NCBI GenBank assembly: GCA_017656425.1
Contig: JACDNV010000005.1
Location: forward strand, 122,546 to 186,545
Length of the DNA: 64,000 bases
Direction: 5' to 3'
From: Candidatus Neomarinimicrobiota bacterium
GTDB taxonomy: Bacteria; Fidelibacterota; UBA2242; B5-G15
The notes under the pieces were generated by a model. That model saw only the letters and a list, made by a program, of their open reading frames with translations, did not search any database and had not been told where the DNA came from. How positions within the stretch are numbered: the stretch's first letter is position 1; each line of letters opens with the position of its first letter. Shown here one piece after another: positions 46,556 through 54,889 of the stretch. The position numbers were made by a program, and so were the translations under genes.

Positions 46556-46930
46556 ATGCAAATTGAAAAATGCCAAAATAGAAGCGATTTATCAGAACGG
46601 CTATTAGAGTTCGCAGCAAGTAGCATTAAATTGACAGTTAGACTTAAAAGGACTGCTGTGGGACGGTACATAGCAAATCAGCTAATGCGAGCTGCTTCGT
46701 CTTCTGGGGCAAATTATGAAGAGGCATGTGGAGCAGAAAGTAGAGCCGATTTTATAGATAAGATGCAACTCGTCTTGAAGGAATTACGAGAGTCTTTATA
46801 TTGGCTGAAACTGGTGGAGAGAAGCGACTTAATTTCTGGCAATGAGCTACAACCATTATTGGCTGAATCAAACGAATTGATCAAAATTGTTGCAAAATCG
46901 GTAATCACTGCGAAAGGAGGGGGAAAATGA
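46556..46930 (+). CDS. Four-helix-bundle protein (S23/IVS family, TIGR02436)
   Basis: A 124-residue protein of the four-helix-bundle family first seen as the 23S rRNA intervening-sequence protein and related to the Avd accessory protein of diversity-generating retroelements. Helical family features are LSERLLEFAASSIKL, VGRYIANQLMRAASSSGANYEEACGAESRADFIDKM and ELRESLYWLKLVERS. Its start codon and first six codons lie in repeat sequence (MQIEKC), and there is no visible ribosome-binding site. No reverse transcriptase is nearby, so no retroelement is claimed. It likely belongs to the surrounding element. Confidence 0.85.
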   Translation: MQIEKCQNRSDLSERLLEFAASSIKLTVRLKRTAVGRYIANQLMRAASSSGANYEEACGAESRADFIDKMQLVLKELRESLYWLKLVERSDLISGNELQPLLAESNELIKIVAKSVITAKGGGK

Positions 46931-47028
46931 CTTTGCAATTTGCACATTGCAATCTTCATTTTGCAATGTTGTATTCACGAAGGAAGGCCACAGCGTCGTA
47001 TAGCTGGTATCGCTCATTGCAAAAATCA

Positions 47029-47200
47029 GAATGCAAATTGAAAAATGCAAAATCGTCTTTTGTCAGATTTGGCTTTTGTACTCAAAATGTATACGGAAAT
47101 AAATTTGACTTTTGCACTTTGCGATCTTCATTTTGCAATTGCCATAAGGCTATCTTGCCCTTCGGGGAATCGCCTTCGGCGACTTCGTGAATACAAGACG
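47029..47200 (+). repeat. Solo copy of the 201-bp repeat unit
   Basis: This stretch repeats the array unit at high identity: left arm ATGCAAATTGAAAAATGC, centre with TTTTGTCAGATTTGG and GTATACGGAAATAAATTTG, right arm with the CTTCATTTTGCAATTGC motif, then the TCGCC-TTC-GGCGA hairpin and the GAATACAAGACG end. The first ~30 bases of the unit differ from the array copies. It lies 22 bases upstream of murQ. Confidence 0.85.
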
Positions 47201-47222
47201 GTAGCTTTTCCCAATTGATAAG

Positions 47223-48138
47223 ATGTATAAAAGAAGTTATATATTGACGGAGAAAGAAAATCCAAAGAGTTCAAAGATTGATCTTATGAGTACAGAAGAA
47301 ATTGTAAAATTGATGAATGAAGAGGATGGAACTGTTCATAAAGCAGTTAGAAGAGCTATTCCCGAGATTGTAAAAGCTGTTGATACTGTGTATAATACAT
47401 TAAAGGCTGGTGGTTGGCTGTATTATGTGGGTGCGGGAACAAGTGGAAGGTTAGGAGTACTTGATGCGAGTGAATGTCCCCCCTACATTTTCTGTCTCCC
47501 GTGATATGGTCCAGGGAATTATTGTTGGTGGGTACAAAGCATTACGTATGTCAGTTGAGGGTGCTGAGGATAATCCCGAAGATGGTAAACGTGATTGCGT
47601 GAGAAAGGGGATCAATAAAAATGATGTTGTTATAGGTATTGCTACAGGGGAAACAACACCTTATGTGCATGGTGCTTTGGAGTATGCAAAATCAATAGGT
47701 TGTAAAACTATATTTCTTACAAGTACTCTAAGCAGAGATATAGAAATAAATGCAGATATCGTGATAGAGGTGCTTACATGTCCTGAGATCATTGCGGGTT
47801 CCACCAGATTAAAAGCGGGTACTGCAATAAAAATGGTTTTGAATATGATTAGTACAGCTACTAAAATAAAGCTTGGAAAGGTATACGGGAATTTGATGGT
47901 GGGCCTAAAGGCAGTTAATGAAAATCTGATTGATAGAGGTTGCAGGATTATATCAAAGGTAATAGGTTTATCCTATGAGGAAAGTAAAAAGTATTTATTT
48001 AAGGTTAATAAAAATGTTAAAGTCGCCCTCGTGATGATTAAAAGAGGAATTACAAAGAGACAGGCAATAAAATTGTTAGATAAATATAATGGATTTGTTA
48101 GATTTATATTAGATAATAATGAAGGGGAGGTGTTATGA
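47223..48138 (+). pseudogene. murQ: N-acetylmuramic acid 6-phosphate etherase, frameshifted
   Basis: MurQ converts MurNAc-6-phosphate to GlcNAc-6-phosphate and D-lactate. The N-terminal frame runs from 47223 to GAGTSGRLGVLDASECPP, then reading shifts. The C-terminal frame resumes with TFSVSRDMVQGIIVGGYKALR and continues through IATGETTPYVHGAL to 48138. At the junction (47478-47483) six C residues occur where five would keep the usual ECPPTF reading. The catalytic Glu of ASECPP and the second Glu of GETTPY are on opposite sides of the shift. It may be an authentic lesion, ribosomal slippage, or a sequencing or assembly error. The next gene overlaps its end by four bases. Confidence 0.85.
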
Positions 48139-49496
48139 ACCCTTATATTTTCAGGGAATATGACATAAGAGGTGTTGTAGAAAAAGATTTTACCGATGAG
48201 GTGGTAGTAAACCTTGGAAAAGCTTTTGGGAGTTATGTAATTGAGAAAGGGGGAAGTAGAATTGTCATCAGTGGAGATGTTAGAATATCAACTCCCAGGT
48301 TAAAAGAACTTTTTACCGAAGGGTTACTCTCAACAGGTGTTAACGTGATAGATGTGGGGATAGTACCGACACCTGTGAATTATTACAGCATGTTTGTACT
48401 GCAAGTCGATGGAGCTGTGCAGATTACTGGTAGTCATAATCCATCGGATATGAATGGATTTAAAATGTCTTATGATAAAAAAGCAGTTTATGGGAAAGAT
48501 ATTCAGTACTTGAGAGAGTTGATTGAAAAAGGTTCATTCAGAACAGGTAAGGGTAGCTTTCAAAAAAAGGAAATTCTACAGGATTATATAAATTATATAG
48601 TTTCCAAGGTAAAGTTGGAAAGGAAATTGAAGGTTGCAATGGACTGCGGGAACGGTACTGCTGGTCTTGCTGCCCCTGAAATTTTTAAGAAAATTGGTTG
48701 CGGTTTGAAAGAACTTTTCTGTGAGATCGATGGTACTTTTCCGAACCATCATCCTGATCCAACTGTTTTAAGCAACCTGAAATGGTTGATTGATGAGATA
48801 AAAAAATGTGATTATGACTTTGGTGTTGCCTATGATGGTGATGCAGATAGAATTGGGGTTGTGGATGATAAAGGAAATATCATCTTTGCTGACTATATAA
48901 TGATTTTATTCCTGGATGAGGTTATAAAAAAGAGTGGAGAGACTATCGTTTTTGATGTTAAGTGTTCTCAGGTGCTGGAAGACCAAATAAAGAGACTTGG
49001 TGGGAAACCATTTATGTGGAAGACAGGACATTCTCTGATAAAGGAAAAGATGAGGGAATTGCGGGTTCCTTTTGCTGGGGAGATGAGTGGGCATATTTTC
49101 TTTGCAGATGATTATTTTGGTTATGATGATGCGATCTACGTATCAGCGAGATTTGCACAAAAAGTTTCGAGGCTTGATAAAAAACTATCGGAGAAGTTAA
49201 AAGAGTATCCTCATTATTATTCAACGCCAGAGATGAGGCTTGAATGTCCTGATGATAAAACAAAATTTGAAATTGCAAAAAAGGCTCATGACTATTTTAT
49301 GAAAAATTATGATTGTATAGATGTCGATGGTGTAAGGATAAAATTTAAGGATGGATGGGGACTTGTTAGAGCTTCTAATACTCAACCTGTTATCGTAACA
49401 AGGTTTGAAGCCATCAGTGAGGGAAGGTTGAACGAGATCAAGGAGTTAGTATTAAATAAGCTTAAAGAATTTGGTGAAATTAAAATCTCGGAGTAA
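48135..49496 (+). CDS. manB: Phosphomannomutase/phosphoglucomutase
   Basis: Alpha-D-phosphohexomutase of 453 residues. Motifs are IFREYDIRG at the N terminus, the phosphoserine loop TGSHNPSDMNGFKM, the metal loop AYDGDADRIGVVD, the sugar loop GEMSGHIFF and the phosphate-binding loop RASNTQPVIVTRFEA. It acts between glucose or mannose 1-phosphate and 6-phosphate, linking to the PGI/PMI gene 3 kb downstream and the nucleotidyltransferase at 25.8 kb. It overlaps the murQ stop by four bases. AlgC-type dual specificity is likely. Confidence 0.93.
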   Translation: MNPYIFREYDIRGVVEKDFTDEVVVNLGKAFGSYVIEKGGSRIVISGDVRISTPRLKELFTEGLLSTGVNVIDVGIVPTPVNYYSMFVLQVDGAVQITGSHNPSDMNGFKMSYDKKAVYGKDIQYLRELIEKGSFRTGKGSFQKKEILQDYINYIVSKVKLERKLKVAMDCGNGTAGLAAPEIFKKIGCGLKELFCEIDGTFPNHHPDPTVLSNLKWLIDEIKKCDYDFGVAYDGDADRIGVVDDKGNIIFADYIMILFLDEVIKKSGETIVFDVKCSQVLEDQIKRLGGKPFMWKTGHSLIKEKMRELRVPFAGEMSGHIFFADDYFGYDDAIYVSARFAQKVSRLDKKLSEKLKEYPHYYSTPEMRLECPDDKTKFEIAKKAHDYFMKNYDCIDVDGVRIKFKDGWGLVRASNTQPVIVTRFEAISEGRLNEIKELVLNKLKEFGEIKISE

Positions 49497-49499
49497 CCT

Positions 49500-50468
49500 T
49501 TGAAAGATTTTGAGGCAAAAATTTTAAATTTAAGGGAATTTATAGATAATCAGATGGATTCTATAGCAGGGAATCTGGTTTTTGATGCAATAAGTGATCT
49601 GGTCTACTATTCCCTATCTTCAAAGGGTAAAAGACTCCGACCTATCCTATTAATACTTGTTGGTTCCGGTTTTGGGGCTGAATTAACTGATCTTATTCAT
49701 CCAGCGCTTGCAATTGAAATTCTTCACACATTTACTCTTATCCATGATGATATAATGGATAGTGATTACTATAGGAGGGGAAGGGAGACCGTCCATAAAA
49801 AATTTGGAATTAACTCTGCTATACTTGCTGGTGATGCTTTGATGTCGTTAGCATTTAGGGAACTTGCAAAAGCTCCAAGGAATGTCTCTGGTTTGCTTGT
49901 TGAGGAGTTAAGTAATGCGATGCTAGAGATATGCGATGGTCAGCAAATGGATATGGATTTTGAAAAAAGATATGATATTTCTAAAAGTGAATATTTGAGA
50001 ATGATTGAAAAAAAGACTGGTAGGTTAATTGCCACTGCCTGTAAATTTGGGGGTATTTTGGCAGTACAGAACGCTGAAATACTACAGAAGCTTGAAGAGT
50101 TCGGAAGACTCGTTGGTGTTGCATTTCAGATACAGGATGATTTACTTGAGGTAATTTCTACAGAAGAAAAAATGGGGAAAAGTTTAAAAAGTGATCTTGA
50201 AAGTGGGAAAAAGACATTTTTAGTTGTCGATTATATGGAAAAGCTGAGCGAATCAGAAAGGGTTAATTTTTGTGAATATTTGATTACTAATTCTGATAAC
50301 AAAACAGTTATTATTGATCTATTTTCAGACTCTGGTACTATTCAAAACGCTGTAAACTTAATACGTGAATATTTAGAAAAGGCTAAATTGGCTATCGGAA
50401 ACTTTCCCATAAATCTTAAAAGTGACTTGATAGCATTTATTGATTATTTATCAAACCGTCAAAACTGA
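49500..50468 (+). CDS. Polyprenyl diphosphate synthase (all-trans type)
   Basis: A 322-residue trans-isoprenyl diphosphate synthase with a TTG start behind CGGAG. The first Asp-rich motif is TLIHDDIMDSDYYRRG, the second QIQDDLLEV, with LAGDALMSLAF and GKRLRPILLIL as further family features. It elongates isopentenyl diphosphate units for quinone tails or carrier lipids, and the chain length cannot be told from sequence. Its stop codon is directly followed by the ptsH start, so it is in the PTS operon. Confidence 0.93.
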   Translation: MKDFEAKILNLREFIDNQMDSIAGNLVFDAISDLVYYSLSSKGKRLRPILLILVGSGFGAELTDLIHPALAIEILHTFTLIHDDIMDSDYYRRGRETVHKKFGINSAILAGDALMSLAFRELAKAPRNVSGLLVEELSNAMLEICDGQQMDMDFEKRYDISKSEYLRMIEKKTGRLIATACKFGGILAVQNAEILQKLEEFGRLVGVAFQIQDDLLEVISTEEKMGKSLKSDLESGKKTFLVVDYMEKLSESERVNFCEYLITNSDNKTVIIDLFSDSGTIQNAVNLIREYLEKAKLAIGNFPINLKSDLIAFIDYLSNRQN

Positions 50469-50735
50469 ATGATAAGAAAGAAAGTAAAGATTTTGAACAA
50501 ATACGGACTACATACAAGACCTGCTACTGCTCTTGTAAATGAAGCGAGCAAATATGATTCCGAGATATATATTATATATAATGGTGTTCGAACAAATGCA
50601 AAGAGTATTCTCGGAATATTGATACTGGCAATTGAACCTGGTGCTGAGGTAGTAATAGAAGCCGATGGTCCTGACGAGAAAGAAGCAATGGAGGGTATAA
50701 TAAGATTAATTGGCAATAAATTTAATATGGAATAA
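50469..50735 (+). CDS. ptsH: Phosphocarrier protein HPr
   Basis: An 88-residue HPr. The EI-dependent phosphorylation site His15 is in NKYGLHTRPAT and the HprK-regulated Ser46 is in NAKSILGILIL, both at the exact canonical positions. This means catalytic and regulatory functions are both preserved. HprK is encoded at 24.8 kb and EI is three bases downstream. No sugar-specific EII gene lies in the window, so a mainly regulatory PTS is possible but not shown. Confidence 0.97.
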   Translation: MIRKKVKILNKYGLHTRPATALVNEASKYDSEIYIIYNGVRTNAKSILGILILAIEPGAEVVIEADGPDEKEAMEGIIRLIGNKFNME

Positions 50736-50738
50736 GAG

Positions 50739-52460
50739 ATGAAAAAGCTGAAAGGGCACAAAATATCTCCAGGGGTATCTATAGGTCCTGTTTATTATGT
50801 TGAAAGGACAAATTATCTTGTCCCAAGAACGTATATAAAAAATGATGAAATACCTCTGGAAATTTTAAAGTTTAGAAAAGCTATAGGTAAAGCTATAACT
50901 GAATTGACGGAGTTAAAGTCTCTGTTGAAGGGTAAACTAAGAGATGATCAGTTACAATTGATAGATTCTCAGCTAGTAGCTATGGCTGATGAGGAAATGA
51001 TAAAGGAGGTTTTTAGGAGAATAAGAAAATCAAAAAAAAATATTGCTTGGGTTTATCATGAGATAATGACAGAATATGAAAACATGTTAAAGAATACCGG
51101 ATCTTTGTATCAAAGTGAAAGAGTGATAGATATTAACGATATAAAAAGAAGAGTTCTACACCATTTAATATTTAATGAAAAGTATAATTTACCTAAGATA
51201 CAAACTCCCTCTATTGTTATTTGTGAGAGGATGAGTCCCTCTGATTTAATACATTTGCATGATCAGGATATATTAGGGGTGATAACACGATATGGTGGAT
51301 TTGATTCCCATACCGGGATTCTGGCGAGGGCATTAAATATACCTTATATTTCTGGGGTAGATATCGACAAAATAAACGAAAATAGTAATGTAATTCTTGA
51401 TGCGGACAATGAACAGGTTATAATAGATCCTGACCCTATTTTGGAACACGAATATCAAGAACGGAGAAAAAAATTTATAACTAAGATAAAATATTTTAGA
51501 GTTGAAGGAGAGGAACATAAAACAAAAGATGGGAAACAGATAGATATTTATGTTAATGCAGGTTTTTTTGAGGAAGTAAAATTAATAAACATATCATCGG
51601 TCAAAGGAATAGGATTATTTAGGACTGAGTATATCTGCTTTGAGAAAAATGCAATACCTGATGAAGATGAGCAATTTGAGTTATACACAAAGGTTTTATT
51701 ACATATGAAAGGGAAACCAGTGGCCTTCAGAGTATTCGATTTTGGAAGAGATAAAATACTTGATATTCTTGATATAACAGCTCTGAAAGGAATGGAAGTT
51801 TTGGAAGATGTTGGTGGTGTTCGTTTTATGCTTGAAAATCCTTCACTACTTGTAACGCAATTCCGAAGTTTTATAAGGGCATCAAAAAATGGAGAGATTA
51901 GGATACTCCTGCCTCTGGTTTCAAAGGTAGATGAAATAGATGCTTCAATAAAATTGTTTAGAAAAGTTATGAATGAGACTGATTGTAAGAGTCTTGGTTG
52001 TCGTACAGATATTCCTATTGGTGCTATGGTAGAGACAAAAACAGCTATTGAAAATTTGGAAGAAATTGCCAAAAGAGTTGATTTCATGAGTATAGGGACG
52101 AATGATCTTGCCGTATATTTGCTTGGGAAAGGAAGAGACGAGTATATGATAAAGAATCATTATCATCCCGAAATGTTTAGAGCCATAAAGAAAGTGGTAG
52201 AAGTAGGTAAAACTCATAAAAAACCTGTCTATGTCTGTGGTGAGATGGCTGCTGATCCAATTTCACTAATTGGGTTAATTGCTATTGGTATCGATTCAAT
52301 TAGTATAAATTTAAGTGCTTTCAAAACAGTGGTAGACTTAATTTCCAGAATCAGCTTTAAGGAAGTAAGAAAGATGGAAAAATTAATTCTTTCTGAGACA
52401 AATATTCTATCTCTTTATAAAATATTAAAGGCTAAGTATGATGAAATAATGAGTAACTGA
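50739..52460 (+). CDS. ptsI: PTS enzyme I (phosphoenolpyruvate--protein phosphotransferase)
   Basis: A 573-residue enzyme I. The phosphohistidine domain has GGFDSHTGILARALNIPY with active His191. The PEP-binding barrel has RVFDFGRDK (a variant of the usual DxGGDK), GGVRFMLENPSLLVTQFR, LPLVSKVDEI, MVETKTAI, FMSIGTNDLAVYLLGKGR and the catalytic VCGEMAADP. It follows ptsH directly. The replacement of the usual DIGGDK by DFGRDK is a small oddity. It transfers phosphate from PEP to HPr. Confidence 0.95.
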   Translation: MKKLKGHKISPGVSIGPVYYVERTNYLVPRTYIKNDEIPLEILKFRKAIGKAITELTELKSLLKGKLRDDQLQLIDSQLVAMADEEMIKEVFRRIRKSKKNIAWVYHEIMTEYENMLKNTGSLYQSERVIDINDIKRRVLHHLIFNEKYNLPKIQTPSIVICERMSPSDLIHLHDQDILGVITRYGGFDSHTGILARALNIPYISGVDIDKINENSNVILDADNEQVIIDPDPILEHEYQERRKKFITKIKYFRVEGEEHKTKDGKQIDIYVNAGFFEEVKLINISSVKGIGLFRTEYICFEKNAIPDEDEQFELYTKVLLHMKGKPVAFRVFDFGRDKILDILDITALKGMEVLEDVGGVRFMLENPSLLVTQFRSFIRASKNGEIRILLPLVSKVDEIDASIKLFRKVMNETDCKSLGCRTDIPIGAMVETKTAIENLEEIAKRVDFMSIGTNDLAVYLLGKGRDEYMIKNHYHPEMFRAIKKVVEVGKTHKKPVYVCGEMAADPISLIGLIAIGIDSISINLSAFKTVVDLISRISFKEVRKMEKLILSETNILSLYKILKAKYDEIMSN

Positions 52461-52480
52461 AAGGTGAAAGGGAGGTTGAT

Positions 52481-53548
52481 ATGAGTTTAAATCTAAGTGT
52501 TGATTTAGAAAACATGTATAGTATCCTTCAAAATTTCCCACAACAAATACGAGAAGCCATAGAAATAGGGAAAAGGCTACAACTTAATAAAAAGATTGAT
52601 ATTAATAATATTGTTTATTGTGGAATGGGGGGTTCCGCCATAAGCGGGGATTTCGTTAAAAATTATTTGCGAGGAGATTTGAAAATACCTATTGAAGTTG
52701 TGAGAAATTACACCTTGCCCGGTTATGTTGATGAGTATTCACTGGTAATTTTAGTTAGCTATTCAGGTAACACTGAAGAGACAATTTCCTGCTTTAATGA
52801 AGCGGTTGAGAAAAAGGCACGTGTTGTTTGCGTTTCAAGTGATGGAAAGATAAAAGATATGTATGATCAGCTAATAAGTCGAGAAGAGAGGATAGCTTTT
52901 ATCGAAGTGCCGAAAGGATATCCACCAAGGACAGCCTTTGGTTACTTATTTGTGCCATTAGTATTTCTTTTAAATAAAATGGGTTATATTCCTGACAATT
53001 ATACAAAAGAAATTGAGGACTCGATTGATTTTCTTGACGAATGTGCGGAAAGGTTTGATCTTGAAAATAGCCCAAATTACCCATATGAATTAGCTCTATC
53101 TCTGATGAATAGAATACCTATTATCTATGGAGTAGCTGATTCAACCGATGTAATAGCACGCAGATGGACAACCCAGTTTTCTGAAAATAGCAAGATACTT
53201 GCATATTATAATTCGCTCCCTGAAATGAATCACAATGAAATAGTCGGCTGGGAGAACCTTAAGGAACTATTAAAAAATTTCAATATAGTTTTCCTGAAGG
53301 ATTCTGGAGATCATGATAGAATAAAATTAAGGCAAAATATCACAAAGAAGCTCCTTGTGGATAAAAATGATGAGTTATTACCGAATAAAGTAATTGAAGT
53401 GAATTCCAAAGGGAATACATTGCTTGAAAGATGGCTATATCTTGTTTATCTCGGAGATTTTATCTCATGGTATATTGCTATAATGTTTGAAACTGATCCA
53501 ACACCTGTGCAAAAGATAGATATTTTGAAAAAATCTTTATCTCAATAA
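52481..53548 (+). CDS. Bifunctional phosphoglucose/phosphomannose isomerase
   Basis: A 355-residue SIS-domain isomerase interconverting glucose-6-P, mannose-6-P and fructose-6-P. Motifs are GMGGSAISGDFVKNYL, VSYSGNTEETISCFNEAVEK, the PGI/PMI-specific PKGYPPRTAFGYLFVPL and PEMNHNEIVGWE. This type is common in archaea and in some bacteria that lack a standard Pgi. It sits in the sugar-phosphate cluster next to manB. A GGGAGG precedes the start. Confidence 0.93.
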   Translation: MSLNLSVDLENMYSILQNFPQQIREAIEIGKRLQLNKKIDINNIVYCGMGGSAISGDFVKNYLRGDLKIPIEVVRNYTLPGYVDEYSLVILVSYSGNTEETISCFNEAVEKKARVVCVSSDGKIKDMYDQLISREERIAFIEVPKGYPPRTAFGYLFVPLVFLLNKMGYIPDNYTKEIEDSIDFLDECAERFDLENSPNYPYELALSLMNRIPIIYGVADSTDVIARRWTTQFSENSKILAYYNSLPEMNHNEIVGWENLKELLKNFNIVFLKDSGDHDRIKLRQNITKKLLVDKNDELLPNKVIEVNSKGNTLLERWLYLVYLGDFISWYIAIMFETDPTPVQKIDILKKSLSQ

Positions 53549-53557
53549 AATTAATAC

Positions 53558-53586
53558 TTGACTGAAGCTGTCACATATTATATATT
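53558..53586 (+). promoter_or_regulatory. Candidate promoter with short leader for the bifunctional-nuclease gene
   Basis: TTGACT (53558-53563), a 17-base spacer and TATATT (53581-53586) make a near-consensus sigma-70 promoter. The ATG at 53601 is only 14 bases beyond the -10 box, so the leader would be very short or absent, and no ribosome-binding site is visible. Confidence 0.45.
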
Positions 53587-53600
53587 GCATATTGGTTGAT

Positions 53601-54185
53601 ATGGTTAGAGTAAGGATAGATAAGATAGTATTTTACCCTCCGAGTAAAGGATATGCAATTATCCTGAGGGAGATTTCCGGATTTAGACAATTACCTATAA
53701 TTGTAGGGGTTTTCGAAGCACAGGCAATAGCTCTTTCTTTAGAAAAGGTTACAATGCCGAGACCTCTTAGTCATGATCTTTTCATCAACATTTTGAAATC
53801 TCTTGATGCGGAAATAAAAGAGGTGATTGTTACTGATCTGATCGAAGGGACATTTTATGCTAAGGTAATAATAGAAAGAATGTATGATGGAGCTATTTTT
53901 GAAATTGATTCGCGACCAAGCGATTCTATAGCTTTAGCGTTGAGAGCAAATGCTCCGATTTACGTTGAAGAAAAGGTAATGAGAGAGGCTGGACAGCTGG
54001 TAAGAAGGAAAAAATATGAGGATAACATACAAAATATGGAAGAGATTGAATCAGATGACAAATTGAGTAAAATATTTGAATTGCAGTTGAAGTTGCAAAA
54101 GGCGATAGATGAGGAAAATTATGAACTTGCTGCAAAAATCCGTGATGAAATAAATAAGCTGGAAAAGGAGTCGGAGAAAAATTAA
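53601..54185 (+). CDS. DUF151 bifunctional-nuclease family protein with UVR motif
   Basis: A 194-residue protein. Residues about 1-130 form the DUF151/BFN domain (LPIIVGVFEAQAIALSLEKV, PLSHDLFINILKSLDAEIKEV, SRPSDSIALALRANAPIYV), and residues about 155-190 carry a UvrB/UvrC interaction motif (KLQKAIDEENYELAAKIRDEINKLE). Known BFN proteins show DNase/RNase activity in plants, but bacterial roles are unclear. A TTG at 53592 is an alternative start. It is convergent with rnc, with a four-base stop overlap. Confidence 0.88.
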   Translation: MVRVRIDKIVFYPPSKGYAIILREISGFRQLPIIVGVFEAQAIALSLEKVTMPRPLSHDLFINILKSLDAEIKEVIVTDLIEGTFYAKVIIERMYDGAIFEIDSRPSDSIALALRANAPIYVEEKVMREAGQLVRRKKYEDNIQNMEEIESDDKLSKIFELQLKLQKAIDEENYELAAKIRDEINKLEKESEKN

Positions 54186-54886
54186 TCACTTAATTTTTTT
54201 ATTTCTTTAAAAGCCATTTTTGCTGCATTTTCCTCAGCAAATTTCTTTGTCTTACCAGTTCCAGTTCCAATTTCCTTATTGTTAATATAGACCACAGATT
54301 TGAATGTCTTATCATGATCAGGACCTTTTGAGATGGTGCGAAATTTTACCTTTTTTATTCCTCTTTGGTGACATATTTCTATTAGCTTTCCCTTTATATT
54401 AAAGGAGTCTAATATATCATCCAGATCGATATTCTGGATAATTTTTTTGTTTATGAATTCTCTTACTTTTTTAAAACCACCATCAATATAAATTGCTCCA
54501 ATTATTGCCTCTAATAAACTGTTGGAGAGATTGACAAGTGTGGACTCTTTTTCTAAATCAACATTGTGGTTTACCATCAGATAATTTATAAGGCTTAATT
54601 TTTTACAAATTATATAAAGATTGTATTTATTAACAATTGCAGATCTATACTTTGTTAATTCTCCCTCGGTTTTTGTCGGGAACCTTTTATAAATAAATTC
54701 TGTGATTATGAGTTGTAATACCGAATCACCAAGAAATTCTAATCTTTCGTATGATTCGTCTCTTCTGGAAGCAGCTGATTTATGGGTAATAGCCAATTTA
54801 AGAAGTTTTTTATTTTTAAAAACGTACCCCAGTTTTGCTTCTATTTCAAAACTGGGGTTTTTAAATATGTTTTTTAATATAGTCAA
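54182..54886 (-). CDS. rnc: Ribonuclease III
   Basis: A 234-residue RNase III. The catalytic signature ERLEFLGDSVLQL, with the metal-binding Glu and Asp, and a C-terminal double-stranded RNA-binding domain (KGKLIEICHQRGIKKVKFR, GTGKTKKFAEENAAKMAF) are present. A second acidic motif is in NSLLEAIIGAIYID. It starts three bases after fabF, as in many bacteria where rnc follows the fab operon. A perfect 11-bp hairpin overlaps codons 10-20. Convergent with the DUF151 gene. Confidence 0.95.
   Translation of the reverse strand: MTILKNIFKNPSFEIEAKLGYVFKNKKLLKLAITHKSAASRRDESYERLEFLGDSVLQLIITEFIYKRFPTKTEGELTKYRSAIVNKYNLYIICKKLSLINYLMVNHNVDLEKESTLVNLSNSLLEAIIGAIYIDGGFKKVREFINKKIIQNIDLDDILDSFNIKGKLIEICHQRGIKKVKFRTISKGPDHDKTFKSVVYINNKEIGTGTGKTKKFAEENAAKMAFKEIKKLSD
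54827..54857. promoter_or_regulatory. Perfect hairpin in the first codons of rnc, terminator-like
   Basis: CCCCAGTTTTG (54827-54837) and CAAAACTGGGG (54847-54857) form an 11-bp perfect stem with a nine-base loop. On the + strand five T follow (54858-54862). On the minus strand (the rnc sense) TACGTTTTTAAAAA follows, so it could pause transcription either way. It lies just after fabF. An autoregulatory RNase III target is a possibility, not shown. Confidence 0.6.
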
Positions 54887-54889
54887 CTT

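Larger units (their letters stand above)
46519..47200 (+). mobile_element. Four-helix-bundle repeat element and adjacent solo copy
   Basis: The left end (46519-46572) matches the start of the 201-bp array unit (AAGCGCAATGGCTCAATACAG, then ATGCAAATTGAAAAATGC). A four-helix-bundle gene follows instead of the unit's 60-base centre. After it comes the right arm TTTGCACATTGCAATCTTC (46938 onwards), again as in the array. From about 47029 to 47200 a further, nearly complete solo unit is present, ending ATACAAGACG. The gene-bearing copy therefore looks like the full element and the array like deletion derivatives. No transposase gene is present, so how it moved is not known. Confidence 0.65.

Noticed and set aside
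46927-47190. An 87-codon open frame after the four-helix-bundle gene
   Set aside because: It is repeat-unit sequence (right arm and solo copy) read in frame, with no protein-like features.
46519-47200. Diversity-generating retroelement
   Set aside because: The four-helix-bundle protein is related to Avd, but there is no reverse transcriptase, no template/variable repeat pair with A-specific changes and no target gene.
51548-52087. Open frame of 179 codons on the minus strand
   Set aside because: Antisense shadow of ptsI, with a low-complexity Ser-rich translation and no family features.
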